Origin: Pseudooceanicola nanhaiensis
GTDB taxonomy: Bacteria > Pseudomonadota > Alphaproteobacteria > Rhodobacterales > Rhodobacteraceae
Direction: 5' to 3'
NCBI RefSeq assembly: GCF_020171315.1
Contig: NZ_JAIUZP010000001.1
Coordinates: 558,001 to 622,000, forward strand
Length of the DNA: 64,000 bases
A program made the position numbers and the translations under genes. Below the pieces are notes generated by a model. It saw only the letters and a program-made list of their open reading frames with translations. It was not told the origin of the DNA and searched no databases. Below, piece after piece: positions 52,590-61,142 of the stretch. The stretch's first letter is position 1, and every line of letters starts with the position of its first letter.

Positions 52590-52789
52590 TCGCATTCTAG
52601 GTGCCGGGGAGCCCAGGGGGGCCTTCACACGTGAGCGGCGGTCGGAAGGTCAGGAACCCGCGCGGCTACAGTGCGATGTTCGTTCGGACGGCTTCGGCCA
52701 CCGGCTGCGAGCAAGGAACAGCGCACGGCGCGCTCGGGGCGTCGCTCGGTGATGGGGGCCGGAAAATAGCGAGCCAGCGGCGAATTGCC

Positions 52790-52945
52790 TGCTCCCGCGA
52801 CTTCAGCGAGGATGCCTATGCTGCGGCGGCTGAGCCGAAGGAACCGATGATCATGGTTGGGGCGGATCACGTCGATCTGTATGATCAGGTGGACACCATT
52901 CCCTTCGACCGCATACAGGACTTCTTCGAAGGCCAGCTGGTCTGA
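52790..52945 (+). pseudogene. C-terminal scrap of a third alpha/beta hydrolase
   Basis: About 50 codons reading RDFSEDAYAAAAEPKEPM then VGADHVDLYDQVDTIPFDRI match the end of the hydrolase at 42163 almost residue for residue. The nucleophile half is absent and the upstream sequence shows no relation to it. The scrap lies at the beginning of repeat copy B. Confidence 0.85.
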
Positions 52946-53210
52946 AGGAACATGCTCTCTTAAGTGGACGGGCGGGCGCCCGCACACTCACCTCGCCTTT
53001 GGCCCGTGTGTTCTGGCATGTTGTCCAAATACGGGGCCTGAATACCTTCGCTCAGCGAAAGTGAAGACAGCTTGCGCAATATTGCGTGCGGCAAGTCATC
53101 GAACCCAGGGCAAATTTTCGACGCGGGGTACAAGTGGGGGTACGTGAGGATGGCAAATTGATTTAAGTATTTAAATTCAATATCTTGCTGGGTCATTGCG
53201 AAGCCGCCCC
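52792..53210. repeat. long direct repeat, copy B
   Basis: Diverged copy of 43095-43506. It includes the hydrolase tail, the GTGGACGGGC hairpin zone, and the shared non-coding part with TTCGACGCGGGGTA close to its end. The two copies enclose a 9.3-kb gene block. Confidence 0.8.
52960..53196 (-). CDS. candidate small protein conserved between the two repeat copies (B)
   Basis: This is a 78-codon frame from ATG 53196, more complete than its counterpart at 43294. Core residues are YPHLYPAS, DDLPHAILRKLSSLSLSEG and MPEHTGQRRGE. The family is unknown. It ends beside the hydrolase scrap and starts just upstream of the integrase remnant on the other strand. The match to copy A supports a coding past, not current expression. 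Confidence 0.35.
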   Translation of the reverse strand: MTQQDIEFKYLNQFAILTYPHLYPASKICPGFDDLPHAILRKLSSLSLSEGIQAPYLDNMPEHTGQRRGECAGARPST

Positions 53211-53278
53211 TGCACCATCATCTTCGGTAAGTTATTGGTTTTGCTTCAGCTTCTCGCAGCTGCTTGGAGCCGTAGACC

Positions 53279-53520
53279 ATGTCGGAGACCATTTGCCCCT
53301 CGTTCACCTTCGTGAAATCCGGGATCTTCTACTTCAGCCGTCGCATCCCGACCGAGTTGAAGTGCCACTACACCTCGCCCCGCATCGCCTTTTCGCTGCG
53401 CACGAGATCGCCCCGACACCTTCCACCGTGCCGCCGAGAGGGCTTCCAGCTATGTCATCGACGCTTGTGGAGATAAGCCGCTCGACGCCTGCACACGGGC
53501 CGACGCCAATACCTTCCGGA
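53279..53520 (+). pseudogene. phage-type integrase remnant (DUF6538 N-terminus)
   Basis: The first 45 codons, with VKSGIFYFSRRIPTELK then IAFSLRTRSP, match the N-terminal part of tyrosine recombinases with the DUF6538 domain. A one-base frame change near 53415 then continues as ERASSYVIDACGDKPLDACT and TRADANTFR, the core-binding part. After about 53520 similarity ends and the catalytic domain is missing. It is a dead integrase fragment marking an old island border. Confidence 0.75.
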
Positions 53521-53737
53521 GGAGGCGCGGGACCGCCCGAGAGGGGATCGGCGGCGATGCGCGCGGGCGGGGTGGCCGCCCCCGCCCCGTGTAGGGCAAC
53601 AGCCGAAATATCGGTCGAAAGGGGCTGAAAAGTCAGGAAGAATTGCGGGCAGGGCGGCGGTGGCCGCCTTGCCCCTTGCGGTTGGCGGGTTCAGGGGACA
53701 AGCCGATGCGGCGTGAGGCTGCACAAAGGAAGACAGA

Positions 53738-54805
53738 ATGACCCTTGGTTTCGATCCAGACCGCATGGCCGAGGCCATCGCCCTTGCGGAGGCAAGCGAG
53801 TCCCCCTGGCCGCGGACGATGTACTATGACGACGGCAGCTATGTCGGGAACGTCGAATGGAACGAAAGCGGCCCCTGGACCGACATCGTCGGCCCGGTGA
53901 CACCGCGGGGCGGCACCGCCGGTCTGATCCTGCGCGGCGGCACGGAAATCGGCCGCTGGGGCGATGTCGAGCGCCCGGACATGACCTTCTCGATCGCCAA
54001 GAGCTATCTCGCGACGCTTGCCGGGCTGGCCCATGGCGACGGGCTGCTGCCCGATCTGGATGAACCCGTCTGCGCGCGGGTGCCGGAGCCGGTCTTCGAG
54101 GGGCCGCACAATGGTCAGATCACCTGGCGCCACTTCCTGAACATGAACAGCGAGTGGAGCGGCGAACTGTTCGGCAAGGCCGATCAGGTGGACCACTACC
54201 GCGAGATCGGCCTGGGCGCGGACAACAGCCGCAAGGGTGAGAAGCGCGAGATGCGCACCCCCGGCACGTTCTACGAATACAACGACGTGCGCGTGAATGC
54301 CCTGTCCTTCGCGCTGATGTCGCTCTTCCGCCGGCCCCTGCCCGAGGTGCTGCGCGAGCGGATCATGGACCCGATCGGCGCCTCGCAGGACTGGCGGTGG
54401 GATGGCTATGAAACCTCCTGGGTCGAGATCGACGGCCGCCAGATGCAATCGGTGCCGGGCGGCGGGCATTGGGGTGGGGGGCTCGTCATCTCGGCTGCCG
54501 ACCATGCGCGCTTTGGCCAGCTGATCCTGCGCGACGGCGTGCACGACGGGCAGCGCCTGCTGCCCGAAGGCTGGATGGCGCAGGCGGTGACGCCCTCGGC
54601 CACGCTGCCGAACTACGGGTTCCTGTGGTGGCTCAACAAGGGGCCCGCGGCCAATCCCGCGCTGCCCTCCAGCGCCTTTGCCGCGCAGGGGGCGGGGGGC
54701 AACCATATCTGGATCGACCCGGAGCATGATGTCGTGGCGGTTCTGCGGTGGGTTGCCGGGGACCGCACCCAGAAGGTGCTGGAAGCCATCGTGCGTGCGC
54801 TCTGA
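53738..54805 (+). CDS. serine hydrolase, beta-lactamase/class C family
   Basis: This is a 355-residue penicillin-binding-protein-like hydrolase without a visible leader. The nucleophile motif S-x-x-K lies in FSIAKSYLATLAGLA, the Y-x-N motif in YEYNDVRVNALSF, and the third motif is HxG-like in AGGNHIWIDPEHD. LLPEGWMAQAVTPS and NYGFLWWLNKG are typical of the esterase/6-aminohexanoate-dimer-hydrolase branch. The true substrate is open; a cytoplasmic esterase or amide hydrolase is more likely than beta-lactam resistance. Confidence 0.88.
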   Translation: MTLGFDPDRMAEAIALAEASESPWPRTMYYDDGSYVGNVEWNESGPWTDIVGPVTPRGGTAGLILRGGTEIGRWGDVERPDMTFSIAKSYLATLAGLAHGDGLLPDLDEPVCARVPEPVFEGPHNGQITWRHFLNMNSEWSGELFGKADQVDHYREIGLGADNSRKGEKREMRTPGTFYEYNDVRVNALSFALMSLFRRPLPEVLRERIMDPIGASQDWRWDGYETSWVEIDGRQMQSVPGGGHWGGGLVISAADHARFGQLILRDGVHDGQRLLPEGWMAQAVTPSATLPNYGFLWWLNKGPAANPALPSSAFAAQGAGGNHIWIDPEHDVVAVLRWVAGDRTQKVLEAIVRAL

Positions 54806-54810
54806 GACGT

Positions 54811-54845
54811 CAGCCGGGCCGCGTACGAAACGCGCGGCCCGGCTG
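54811..54845. terminator. strong bidirectional hairpin
   Basis: A perfect 13-bp stem CAGCCGGGCCGCG/CGCGGCCCGGCTG lies 6 nt after the serine hydrolase stop and before the convergent end of the ABC gene at 54884. Confidence 0.75.
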
Positions 54846-54883
54846 GGGCACTTTGGCTGCTACCCGCGCTGCCCGGTCGATGA

Positions 54884-57800
54884 TCAGACCGGGCTGTCGA
54901 ATTCCGAGTAGTCCACCCCGTGGGCCACGGCGAATTCATGCACGGCGCGCCCATGGGCCGAGGCGCTGACGAGGTTGCGCGACACCTTGCGCAGCATGTC
55001 CGTGGCGACCTTGGTGTCGTTCTCGATCACCGACATGAATTCCTCTGCCCCGATCCGCAGGAAGATCGAATCCTCCTCGGCGTAGAAGTCCATCGTGCGT
55101 TTCATGCCGAGGATGATGTTCAGATCGCCGATCAGGCGGCCCGGTTCCACATCGGTGATCGGCTGGGCCTTGCCGTGGTCGCCCGGCCAGTAGACGGCGG
55201 CGCGGCCCGCGAGGCAGAGATAAGCAGCGTCCGCCTCCTGTCCGGCGTGGAAGATGCGCTGACCGGCCTTGACCTTGAACCAGACCGAGCTGAAGGCGAG
55301 CAGCTTGCGCTGTTTCAGCTCCAGCTCTCCGAAGAGGGCGGTCTTGGACAGGATGCGCAGCTTGCGTTCGAGGCTTTCGCGTTCGCGCGGATCGGTCGGC
55401 GCCTCCTCGACCAGCTGCCCGTCGATGCGCCCGTCGACGATCTCGAGGAAGAGGTCGTATTGCTCGGGGCGGTAGAACTTGCGCTCGATGAAGATCTTGG
55501 TCGATTGCGGCAGCAGTTCGCTGATCCGGTTGCGGCTCTTCTCGCGTTCGTCCCGGGAATGGCTGGCCAGCACGTTGCGCAGGATCAGGATATCGGGCTT
55601 CTTGATCCCGGCCCGGGTGAAGGCCACGCGCTCGCGGTTCACCGCCCTGAGGCTTTCGCCGCCCGCGCTGACTTCCACGTCGAGGATCGCCTGGGCGACG
55701 CTGCGGCGCAGGTGGTGTTCCTTCAGCACCTCGATCACCACGTCGAGCACTTCTGTCTCGCGCGCGCCGGCGGTCTTGGAGACCCGCCCGAAGATCGCGT
55801 TGCCCAGCAGGCTCATGACCGGGAAGTAGCGGTCGGGCGAGATCGGCACGAAGAGCCCGTCCATCTGGGCGACCATGCTTTCGGCGTCGCGCTTGCGGAT
55901 GTCGAGGATCTTCTGGCGCAGGGTGTCGTCGAAGCCGGAGCCCATGTCCTCGGCCGAGAAGGCGAAGGGCACGGTCAGCATCAGGGCGAAATCCTCCGAG
56001 GGCAGGGCCTCGGTGCCTTCGGCCTTCCAGCGGGCCGCGATATCGGTCAGCCGCAGGTAGAGGTCCGTGTCGAGGTTCAGGCGGCGGAATAGCGGGTGTT
56101 CCGTTGCATCCACCCCGAAGGTCGCGCGCAGTTCAAGGAGCACGTTGGCCGAGATCTCGGCAAGGTCGTCCATGATGCCCTGATCCCGCAGCACGCGCAG
56201 GAAGTTCGCGCTCCGCGACAGGGAGAGCTGCGAGAGCATCTGGCGCGGCAGCGCATAGAGCAGGTTGCTGGCCAGCGGCGCGACCGGGTTGAACAGCTCG
56301 GGGTCGAACCGGTGCACCACGTCGTCGAGGCCACGGGCCCGGATCCGCGCGGCGATCTCGGGGCGCAGGCGCACCAGCGCCTCGGCCAGAGCAGGCATCT
56401 GCGCAGGGTCGATCCGGCGCAGGAGCGCGCGGCGGACCAGCATGTCGTCGAGGTCCATCGCCTGCACCAGCTGGAACCACCAGTCATGCACCGCGTCGAG
56501 GGTCTCGAACCCGCCGATATGGGGATCGACCCAATCAAGTTCGGGCGGTTCGATGCTGTTGCCGCTGCGGGTGGCCTCGATCTGCCACTTGCGCTGTTCG
56601 GGCGACAGGTCCTTGACCCGGGGCGTGCCGTTGCGGAACGGCATGAGCATGTTTTCCCGCAGCGTGCCCTGGAAGAAATGCGGGTTGGAGTTGGCATAGC
56701 CGATCCGCGTGGCGATCACGTCCTGATGCAGTTCGTTCAGGTCCATGCCGTCGATCAGCACTCGCCCGCTGTAGGGCGTCACCTCCCGGGCCAGCAGTTC
56801 GGCAAAGGCGATGGCCGCGTTGTCGGAGTTGCTCTTGATCGCGATACGGGCCCCGCCCGGGATGACGCAGCTGATATCCTCCAGCACCGGGCGGCCGTCC
56901 TCGTCGATGACGGTGACATTGCGCAGCTCGATGTCGCCGTTCAGGCGCGGGATGCGCGCGGCGCGTCCTTCGAACAGGCCCTCATGGACCAGCGGGCTGG
57001 TCTGGAACCGCTCGGTCAGCACCTCCCAGCGGACGGCCATGTCCTGCGTCTGGTTGTAGTAGGTGAGGAGTTCCTTCCACGGGGAGGCAATGTCCTTGTA
57101 GGCCGCGAGTGCGGCGACGAGGGCGCCCACCGTGATCTCGCCCTGAATGGCGAGGTAACCGCCGACCGAGTAGAAGAAGAAGGGCGTCAGCTGGTTCAGC
57201 AGGTTGTTGAGAAACTTCATGAAGTACTTCTTCTTGAAGATCTCGAGGCGGATCTGGAACAGGACCCCCAGCCGCTGGGAATATTGCGCCAGCTTGTGCC
57301 GCGTGCCGCCGTTGACCCGCAGGTCGCCGACACCGCCTGCCGCCTCGCCGATGTCGGTAGCGAAATGGCGGATTTCCTGGATGCGGGCCTTGTTCAGCAG
57401 GTTGATGCGCCGTTGCAGCATCGGGATCAGCAGCGCCTGCACCGGGATCAGGGCCACGGATGCCAGCCCGAACCAGAAGCTCTGCGCGAAGAGGAAGGTC
57501 AGGATGGTGAGCATCTGACCGGCCTGGAACACAGGCTGGGACAGGAAATCCCCCATCAGCCCGCTCATCGGTTCCACCTCTGAGGTGATCATCGACACCA
57601 GTTCGCCCTGGCTCGTCCGGCGGAAATAGGGCTGCGGGAAGCGCAGCAACCGGGTGAGCATCTGGTAGCGCACCCGCCGCAGAAGACGCTCTGCCACCAC
57701 GCCCCGCATGGTGTTCAGCACCATCTTGATCAGCCCGCTGGTGATCACCGCGATCAGGAAGGTAAAGCACAGCAGCATCAGGAATTCGATCTGCGTGAAC

Positions 57801-57976
57801 CGCAGGCCAAGCACGACAACATCCTCGCCGGTGCCGCCGATGGCGTCGTTGATGATGCGCTTGGGCAGTTCCAGCGACACGTACATCACCGGGAAGGCGA
57901 TCAGCGTCACCAGCAGCAGCTTGACCTGATCGTACTTCGAGTACTTCCAGATGTAGCTAAAGATCGATTTTTCCAT
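54884..57976 (-). CDS. ABC-exporter-like protein with degenerate ATPase and cyclic-nucleotide-binding domain
   Basis: This 1,030-residue protein has a six-helix exporter membrane domain (about 20-330), an ABC-like domain and a C-terminal cNMP-binding domain. The ABC domain keeps its frame (PYSGRVLIDGMDLNEL, GTLRENML) but not the catalytic parts: Walker A reads IAIKSNSDNAAIAF, the Q-loop YANSNPHFF, Walker B ILILRNVLAS, and the H-loop FIERKF. About 300 residues of helical sequence are inserted before the signature-like SAGGES region. The last domain has GQRIFHAGQEADAAYLCLAG and IGDLNIILGMKRT. It is probably a sensor, scaffold or regulated channel rather than an ATP-driven pump. Confidence 0.85.
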   Translation of the reverse strand: MEKSIFSYIWKYSKYDQVKLLLVTLIAFPVMYVSLELPKRIINDAIGGTGEDVVVLGLRFTQIEFLMLLCFTFLIAVITSGLIKMVLNTMRGVVAERLLRRVRYQMLTRLLRFPQPYFRRTSQGELVSMITSEVEPMSGLMGDFLSQPVFQAGQMLTILTFLFAQSFWFGLASVALIPVQALLIPMLQRRINLLNKARIQEIRHFATDIGEAAGGVGDLRVNGGTRHKLAQYSQRLGVLFQIRLEIFKKKYFMKFLNNLLNQLTPFFFYSVGGYLAIQGEITVGALVAALAAYKDIASPWKELLTYYNQTQDMAVRWEVLTERFQTSPLVHEGLFEGRAARIPRLNGDIELRNVTVIDEDGRPVLEDISCVIPGGARIAIKSNSDNAAIAFAELLAREVTPYSGRVLIDGMDLNELHQDVIATRIGYANSNPHFFQGTLRENMLMPFRNGTPRVKDLSPEQRKWQIEATRSGNSIEPPELDWVDPHIGGFETLDAVHDWWFQLVQAMDLDDMLVRRALLRRIDPAQMPALAEALVRLRPEIAARIRARGLDDVVHRFDPELFNPVAPLASNLLYALPRQMLSQLSLSRSANFLRVLRDQGIMDDLAEISANVLLELRATFGVDATEHPLFRRLNLDTDLYLRLTDIAARWKAEGTEALPSEDFALMLTVPFAFSAEDMGSGFDDTLRQKILDIRKRDAESMVAQMDGLFVPISPDRYFPVMSLLGNAIFGRVSKTAGARETEVLDVVIEVLKEHHLRRSVAQAILDVEVSAGGESLRAVNRERVAFTRAGIKKPDILILRNVLASHSRDEREKSRNRISELLPQSTKIFIERKFYRPEQYDLFLEIVDGRIDGQLVEEAPTDPRERESLERKLRILSKTALFGELELKQRKLLAFSSVWFKVKAGQRIFHAGQEADAAYLCLAGRAAVYWPGDHGKAQPITDVEPGRLIGDLNIILGMKRTMDFYAEEDSIFLRIGAEEFMSVIENDTKVATDMLRKVSRNLVSASAHGRAVHEFAVAHGVDYSEFDSPV

Positions 57977-58251
57977 GGCGGGGCGCCACCTTGATTGTTC
58001 GGGCGGGTCTCGGGGCTGGGACCGACCCTAGCTTAGACGTAAACTGTTGGCAGCTGTCTTGGACGATCTCCGCACGCACAGCGGGCGTGCATGGGAGCAG
58101 GCCGACCGCAGCGTGACGGACAGGAAAGACGGCGCCGCCTGTGCGGGGCACATTCACTACCAATGTTGGAGCGTGTCGCGCAAGGGACCGCCGTGGCGGG
58201 AATGGTGCGCCTGCGCGCAGCCTTCTGCGTCATGGTGCGCCTGGCGCGGTG

Positions 58252-59076
58252 TCAGAGGCTCTGCGCCACGATCCACAGGCCCCAGCCGACCAGCGCCGCC
58301 CCCGCGACCCGGGCAAAGAGCGCGCCGAAGGGGGCCAGTTTCTCCACCGCGACAAAGGCGGTCAGGCCGACGATCCAATAGAGGTTCATGATGCCGCCCG
58401 CGAAGAGCAGCGCCATCAGGACCCAACAGCATCCGAGGCAAAAGGCGCCGTGATCCAGCCCCATGACGAAGGCGCCCGACAGGCCCGGGCGGCGCCGCTC
58501 CGACAGGAAGCGGGCCGGGGCGCGGCATTGGGCGAGGCAGGCGGCCTTCAGGGGCGTGAACTGAAAGACCCCGGCGGCGATCAGCAGCAGGCCGCCTGCC
58601 CGGGTGTCGATCAGCGTCATCATGGTGGAGGAGACGATCCCGCGCGCCTCCAGCACCCATTGCAGCGTCGCGGCGGCGAGGCTGAACCCGGCCCAGACGA
58701 AGAGATATCCGGCAAGGAAGGCGGCAGAGGCCGCCCGGACCGTCGGCGCCCCATCAGACCGCGACCTCGCGGAATGGCGCAGCAGTGCCGCGTGGAGGAG
58801 CACCGTGGGGGCCACGCTGGGCAGCATCATCGCGATCATCATCACCCACCACATGAGAAAGACGAGAAGCGCATAGCTCGCCGTCCACGCCCCGGGGGGG
58901 ACGGGGCCGGGCATGTCGCGCATGTCCCGCATCGCGGTCATCTGGAGGGCGGTCATCCGCATGCCGACGCCCGTGACGGTGTAGATCCCGGCAAGGGCGA
59001 ACAGCGCGCCGATCAGCACGACCAGCATCAGCCGGTCGTGCCTCAGGACGCGCTCCATCAGGGGGGCGTCAGACAT
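58252..59076 (-). CDS. DUF2182 membrane protein
   Basis: This is a 274-residue inner-membrane protein of the DUF2182 family, predicted in databases as metal-binding. It has about seven helices, the methionine-rich MWWVMMIAMMLPSVAPTVLL, and GLDHGAFCLGCCWVLMALLF with paired cysteines and a histidine, a plausible metal site. The family is commonly found beside DUF1326 proteins, as here; the partner gene ends 21 nt upstream. Its actual function is unknown. Confidence 0.87.
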   Translation of the reverse strand: MSDAPLMERVLRHDRLMLVVLIGALFALAGIYTVTGVGMRMTALQMTAMRDMRDMPGPVPPGAWTASYALLVFLMWWVMMIAMMLPSVAPTVLLHAALLRHSARSRSDGAPTVRAASAAFLAGYLFVWAGFSLAAATLQWVLEARGIVSSTMMTLIDTRAGGLLLIAAGVFQFTPLKAACLAQCRAPARFLSERRRPGLSGAFVMGLDHGAFCLGCCWVLMALLFAGGIMNLYWIVGLTAFVAVEKLAPFGALFARVAGAALVGWGLWIVAQSL

Positions 59077-59097
59077 GTCGGTCGTCCTTGCGGCGGA

Positions 59098-59736
59098 TCA
59101 GGCGGCTTCGAGCACGCCTTCGTTGTTCATGTGAATCTCGCAGAAATGGGCGTGGCTGCCCTGGTTCTGGGTGATCGGGATCGCGCCGGTGGTGGTCGTC
59201 GTCGCCTTGGCTACCTCGGCGATGCGGTACTCGAACCCATGGGGCAGGTTGATCCGCGCCCGGTGTTCGACGCCCGTGATCGGGTTGGTCAGGGGCTCGA
59301 ACAGGGTCTCGAAGACCTCGGAGACCTTGGCTGATCCGCTGCGCCCGTCAAAGTCGAGGTCGATGGCGATCGGCTTGAAGAGCGTGTCGAGCTTGTTCGG
59401 GCTCATGGCCGAGTAGACCCACCAGAAGGTGGCCATGTCCTCGGTGTCCTGACCGGTGACGATCTTTTCGAGCGCGGCGCGCTGTTCGGGCGTGGCGCTT
59501 TCGTCGATGACCGTCTGCATGGTGCCGTTGCCTTGATGGACCGCGCCGGGCCATTTGAACACCTGCGCCACCTTGGTGCCGGACAGGTCGACGTCGCCGT
59601 AATGGCCCTTGTCGATCAGGTAGGCGACCGCGGCCTCGCAGTGGCCCTTGGTCGGCAGCGACATGAACTGGCAGGGGCAGCCCGTATCGCAGTTGCAGTT
59701 CGCCAGTTCGAAGCCGTGAATTTCCCAGGGTGTCAT
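59098..59736 (-). CDS. DUF1326 domain protein
   Basis: This is a 212-residue soluble protein. The cysteine-rich start WEIHGFELANCNCDTGCPCQF is the hallmark of DUF1326, followed by GHCEAAVAYLIDKGHYGDVDL and TGVEHRARINLPHGFEYR. The CxCxxxCxC cluster suggests metal binding. ATG 59736 has GGAGA upstream and begins the homologous part. A perfect 19-bp palindrome about 50 nt upstream is a likely operator for this gene and the DUF2182 gene that follows. Confidence 0.85.
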   Translation of the reverse strand: MTPWEIHGFELANCNCDTGCPCQFMSLPTKGHCEAAVAYLIDKGHYGDVDLSGTKVAQVFKWPGAVHQGNGTMQTVIDESATPEQRAALEKIVTGQDTEDMATFWWVYSAMSPNKLDTLFKPIAIDLDFDGRSGSAKVSEVFETLFEPLTNPITGVEHRARINLPHGFEYRIAEVAKATTTTTGAIPITQNQGSHAHFCEIHMNNEGVLEAA

Positions 59737-59787
59737 CTCACTCTCCGTATGATCGTTAAAAATCGCCTCCCTTAAGGGTAACATAAT

Positions 59788-59806
59788 TATTCACGAATCG
59801 TGAATA
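59788..59806. promoter_or_regulatory. 19-bp palindromic operator candidate
   Basis: TATTCACGAATCGTGAATA has perfect 9-bp arms around a central A. It lies in an AT-rich stretch before the DUF1326 start. A second short palindrome, CCCTTAAGGG, is close by near 59768. Confidence 0.65.
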
Positions 59807-59920
59807 TTTATGCCGTCACGTGAGGGTTGCTGCCCCGGGCGGAGAGAGTCGCGGGGACTCTGCAAGCGTCCAGCTGTGAGCCAGAGAGACACGCGGATAG
59901 TGGCGGCGACTCCCCGGTTC

Positions 59921-59952
59921 GCAGACAGGGGGCAGACAGGGGGCAGACAGGG
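59921..59952. repeat. short tandem repeat, 11 bp x 3
   Basis: GCAGACAGGGG occurs at 59921 and 59932, and GCAGACAGGG at 59943, in the 363-nt gap (59737-60099) before the SDR gene. No other feature was seen in that part of the gap. Confidence 0.7.
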
Positions 59953-60099
59953 CACTGACGAAAATCCGTGCGGCGGCGCGCGGTCGGCGGAGGTGTCCCG
60001 CCCGTGCAGGGTCGGTGCGGGGCCGGTGGGCTTGCAGAGCTTCGCGGGGGCTTCTACAGCTTGGCCAGCCCAATGACGGGCCTTTGGAAGGCTGTAGAG

Positions 60100-60831
60100 A
60101 TGACCCAGAAAACCCTGCTTCTGACCGGCGCAAGCCGCGGCATCGGCCATGCCACCGTGAAGGTCTTTCAGGCGGCGGGCTGGCGCGTTCTGACGGTCTC
60201 CCGCACGGCCTTCGACGCGCGCTGCCCCTGGCACGCGGGCTCGACCGATCACTTCGTGGGCGATCTGGCCGATGCCTCGGCGCGGGCGGACCTCGTGGCG
60301 CGGGTGCGCGATTGCCTCGGGGCGGAGGGGCTTCATGCCATCGTCAACAATGCCGGCATCTCTCCCAAGGGGGAGGGCGGTGCGCGGCTCGGCGTGGCGG
60401 ACAGCAGCGACGAGGTCTGGTCGCAGGTGCTGGGCGTAAACCTTCTGGGTCCGGCGGCGCTGATGCGTGACCTGCTGCCAGAACTGGAGCGCGCCAAGGG
60501 CTCCGTGGTCAACGTGGGCTCGATCGTGGGCAAGCGCGTCCATCCCTTCGCGGGCGTGGCCTATGCCTGTTCCAAGGCGGCGCTGGAGGCCCTGACCCGC
60601 GAGGCGGCGGGCGAACTGGGCCCCCGCGGCGTGCGTGTGAACATGGTGACCCCCGGCGAGATCGAGACCGAGATCCTCTCGCCCGGGACCGAGAAGATGA
60701 CCGACGTGATCCCCCTGCGCCGTCTGGGCAAGCCCGACGAAGTGGCGCGTGTCGTCCTCTTCCTGTGTTCCGAGCAGGCGTCCTACGTCAACGGCGCCTC
60801 CGTCGACGTGAACGGCGGGCAGCACGTCTGA
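60100..60831 (+). CDS. SDR-family oxidoreductase
   Basis: This is a 243-residue short-chain dehydrogenase/reductase. TGASRGIGH near residue 10 binds NAD(P), NNAGISPKG follows, the catalytic serine is in NVGSIVG, and the tyrosine and lysine in YACSKAALEALTRE. ASYVNGASVDVNGGQHV is a typical end. ATG 60100 was preferred over 60073 because GGAAGG precedes it. It is a single gene between unrelated neighbours, so the substrate cannot be guessed. Confidence 0.9.
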   Translation: MTQKTLLLTGASRGIGHATVKVFQAAGWRVLTVSRTAFDARCPWHAGSTDHFVGDLADASARADLVARVRDCLGAEGLHAIVNNAGISPKGEGGARLGVADSSDEVWSQVLGVNLLGPAALMRDLLPELERAKGSVVNVGSIVGKRVHPFAGVAYACSKAALEALTREAAGELGPRGVRVNMVTPGEIETEILSPGTEKMTDVIPLRRLGKPDEVARVVLFLCSEQASYVNGASVDVNGGQHV

Positions 60832-61142
60832 GGACACGGCTGCCGTGCTGTGCGGAAGCAGCAGGCGTGCGATACCCGGGGCAGGGCATCGATGGGGCCC
60901 CCCTGTGACAGCGGCCGAGCGCGGCGCAAGTCTCAAATGGTTGATTTGAAACGCAGGTTTCCTGCGTAGCCGTGGCCCGGTACGGGCGGGCCCCTTGGCG
61001 CCTCCCGGGCGCGGGGCCCCTGCGACATTCTGCCCGCGCTCAGTTCGCGCCCCGTTGATAGTCGTCAATGCTGGCCTCCGGAGGCGGACGCAGGGTTTCG
61101 GCATATACCGAGTTCCCGGTCCTTTTCAGAGGCTTGTTTCCC
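60832..61142. other. leader region of the RTX gene
   Basis: This is a gene-free region of 311 nt. It holds the dyad and hairpin at 60933-60967 and presumably the RTX gene's promoter. No coding frame is supported. Confidence 0.5.
60933..60967 (+). promoter_or_regulatory. dyad and adjoining hairpin upstream of the RTX gene
   Basis: TCAAATGGTTGATTTGA (60933-60949) has perfect 6-bp arms. It is followed directly by ACGCAGG-TTT-CCTGCGT (60951-60967). The first looks like an operator, the second like an RNA hairpin in the leader. Confidence 0.5.

Noticed and set aside
59921-59952. Three 11-bp repeats as a small CRISPR-like array
   Set aside because: The units are directly adjacent without spacers and too short; this is a simple tandem repeat.
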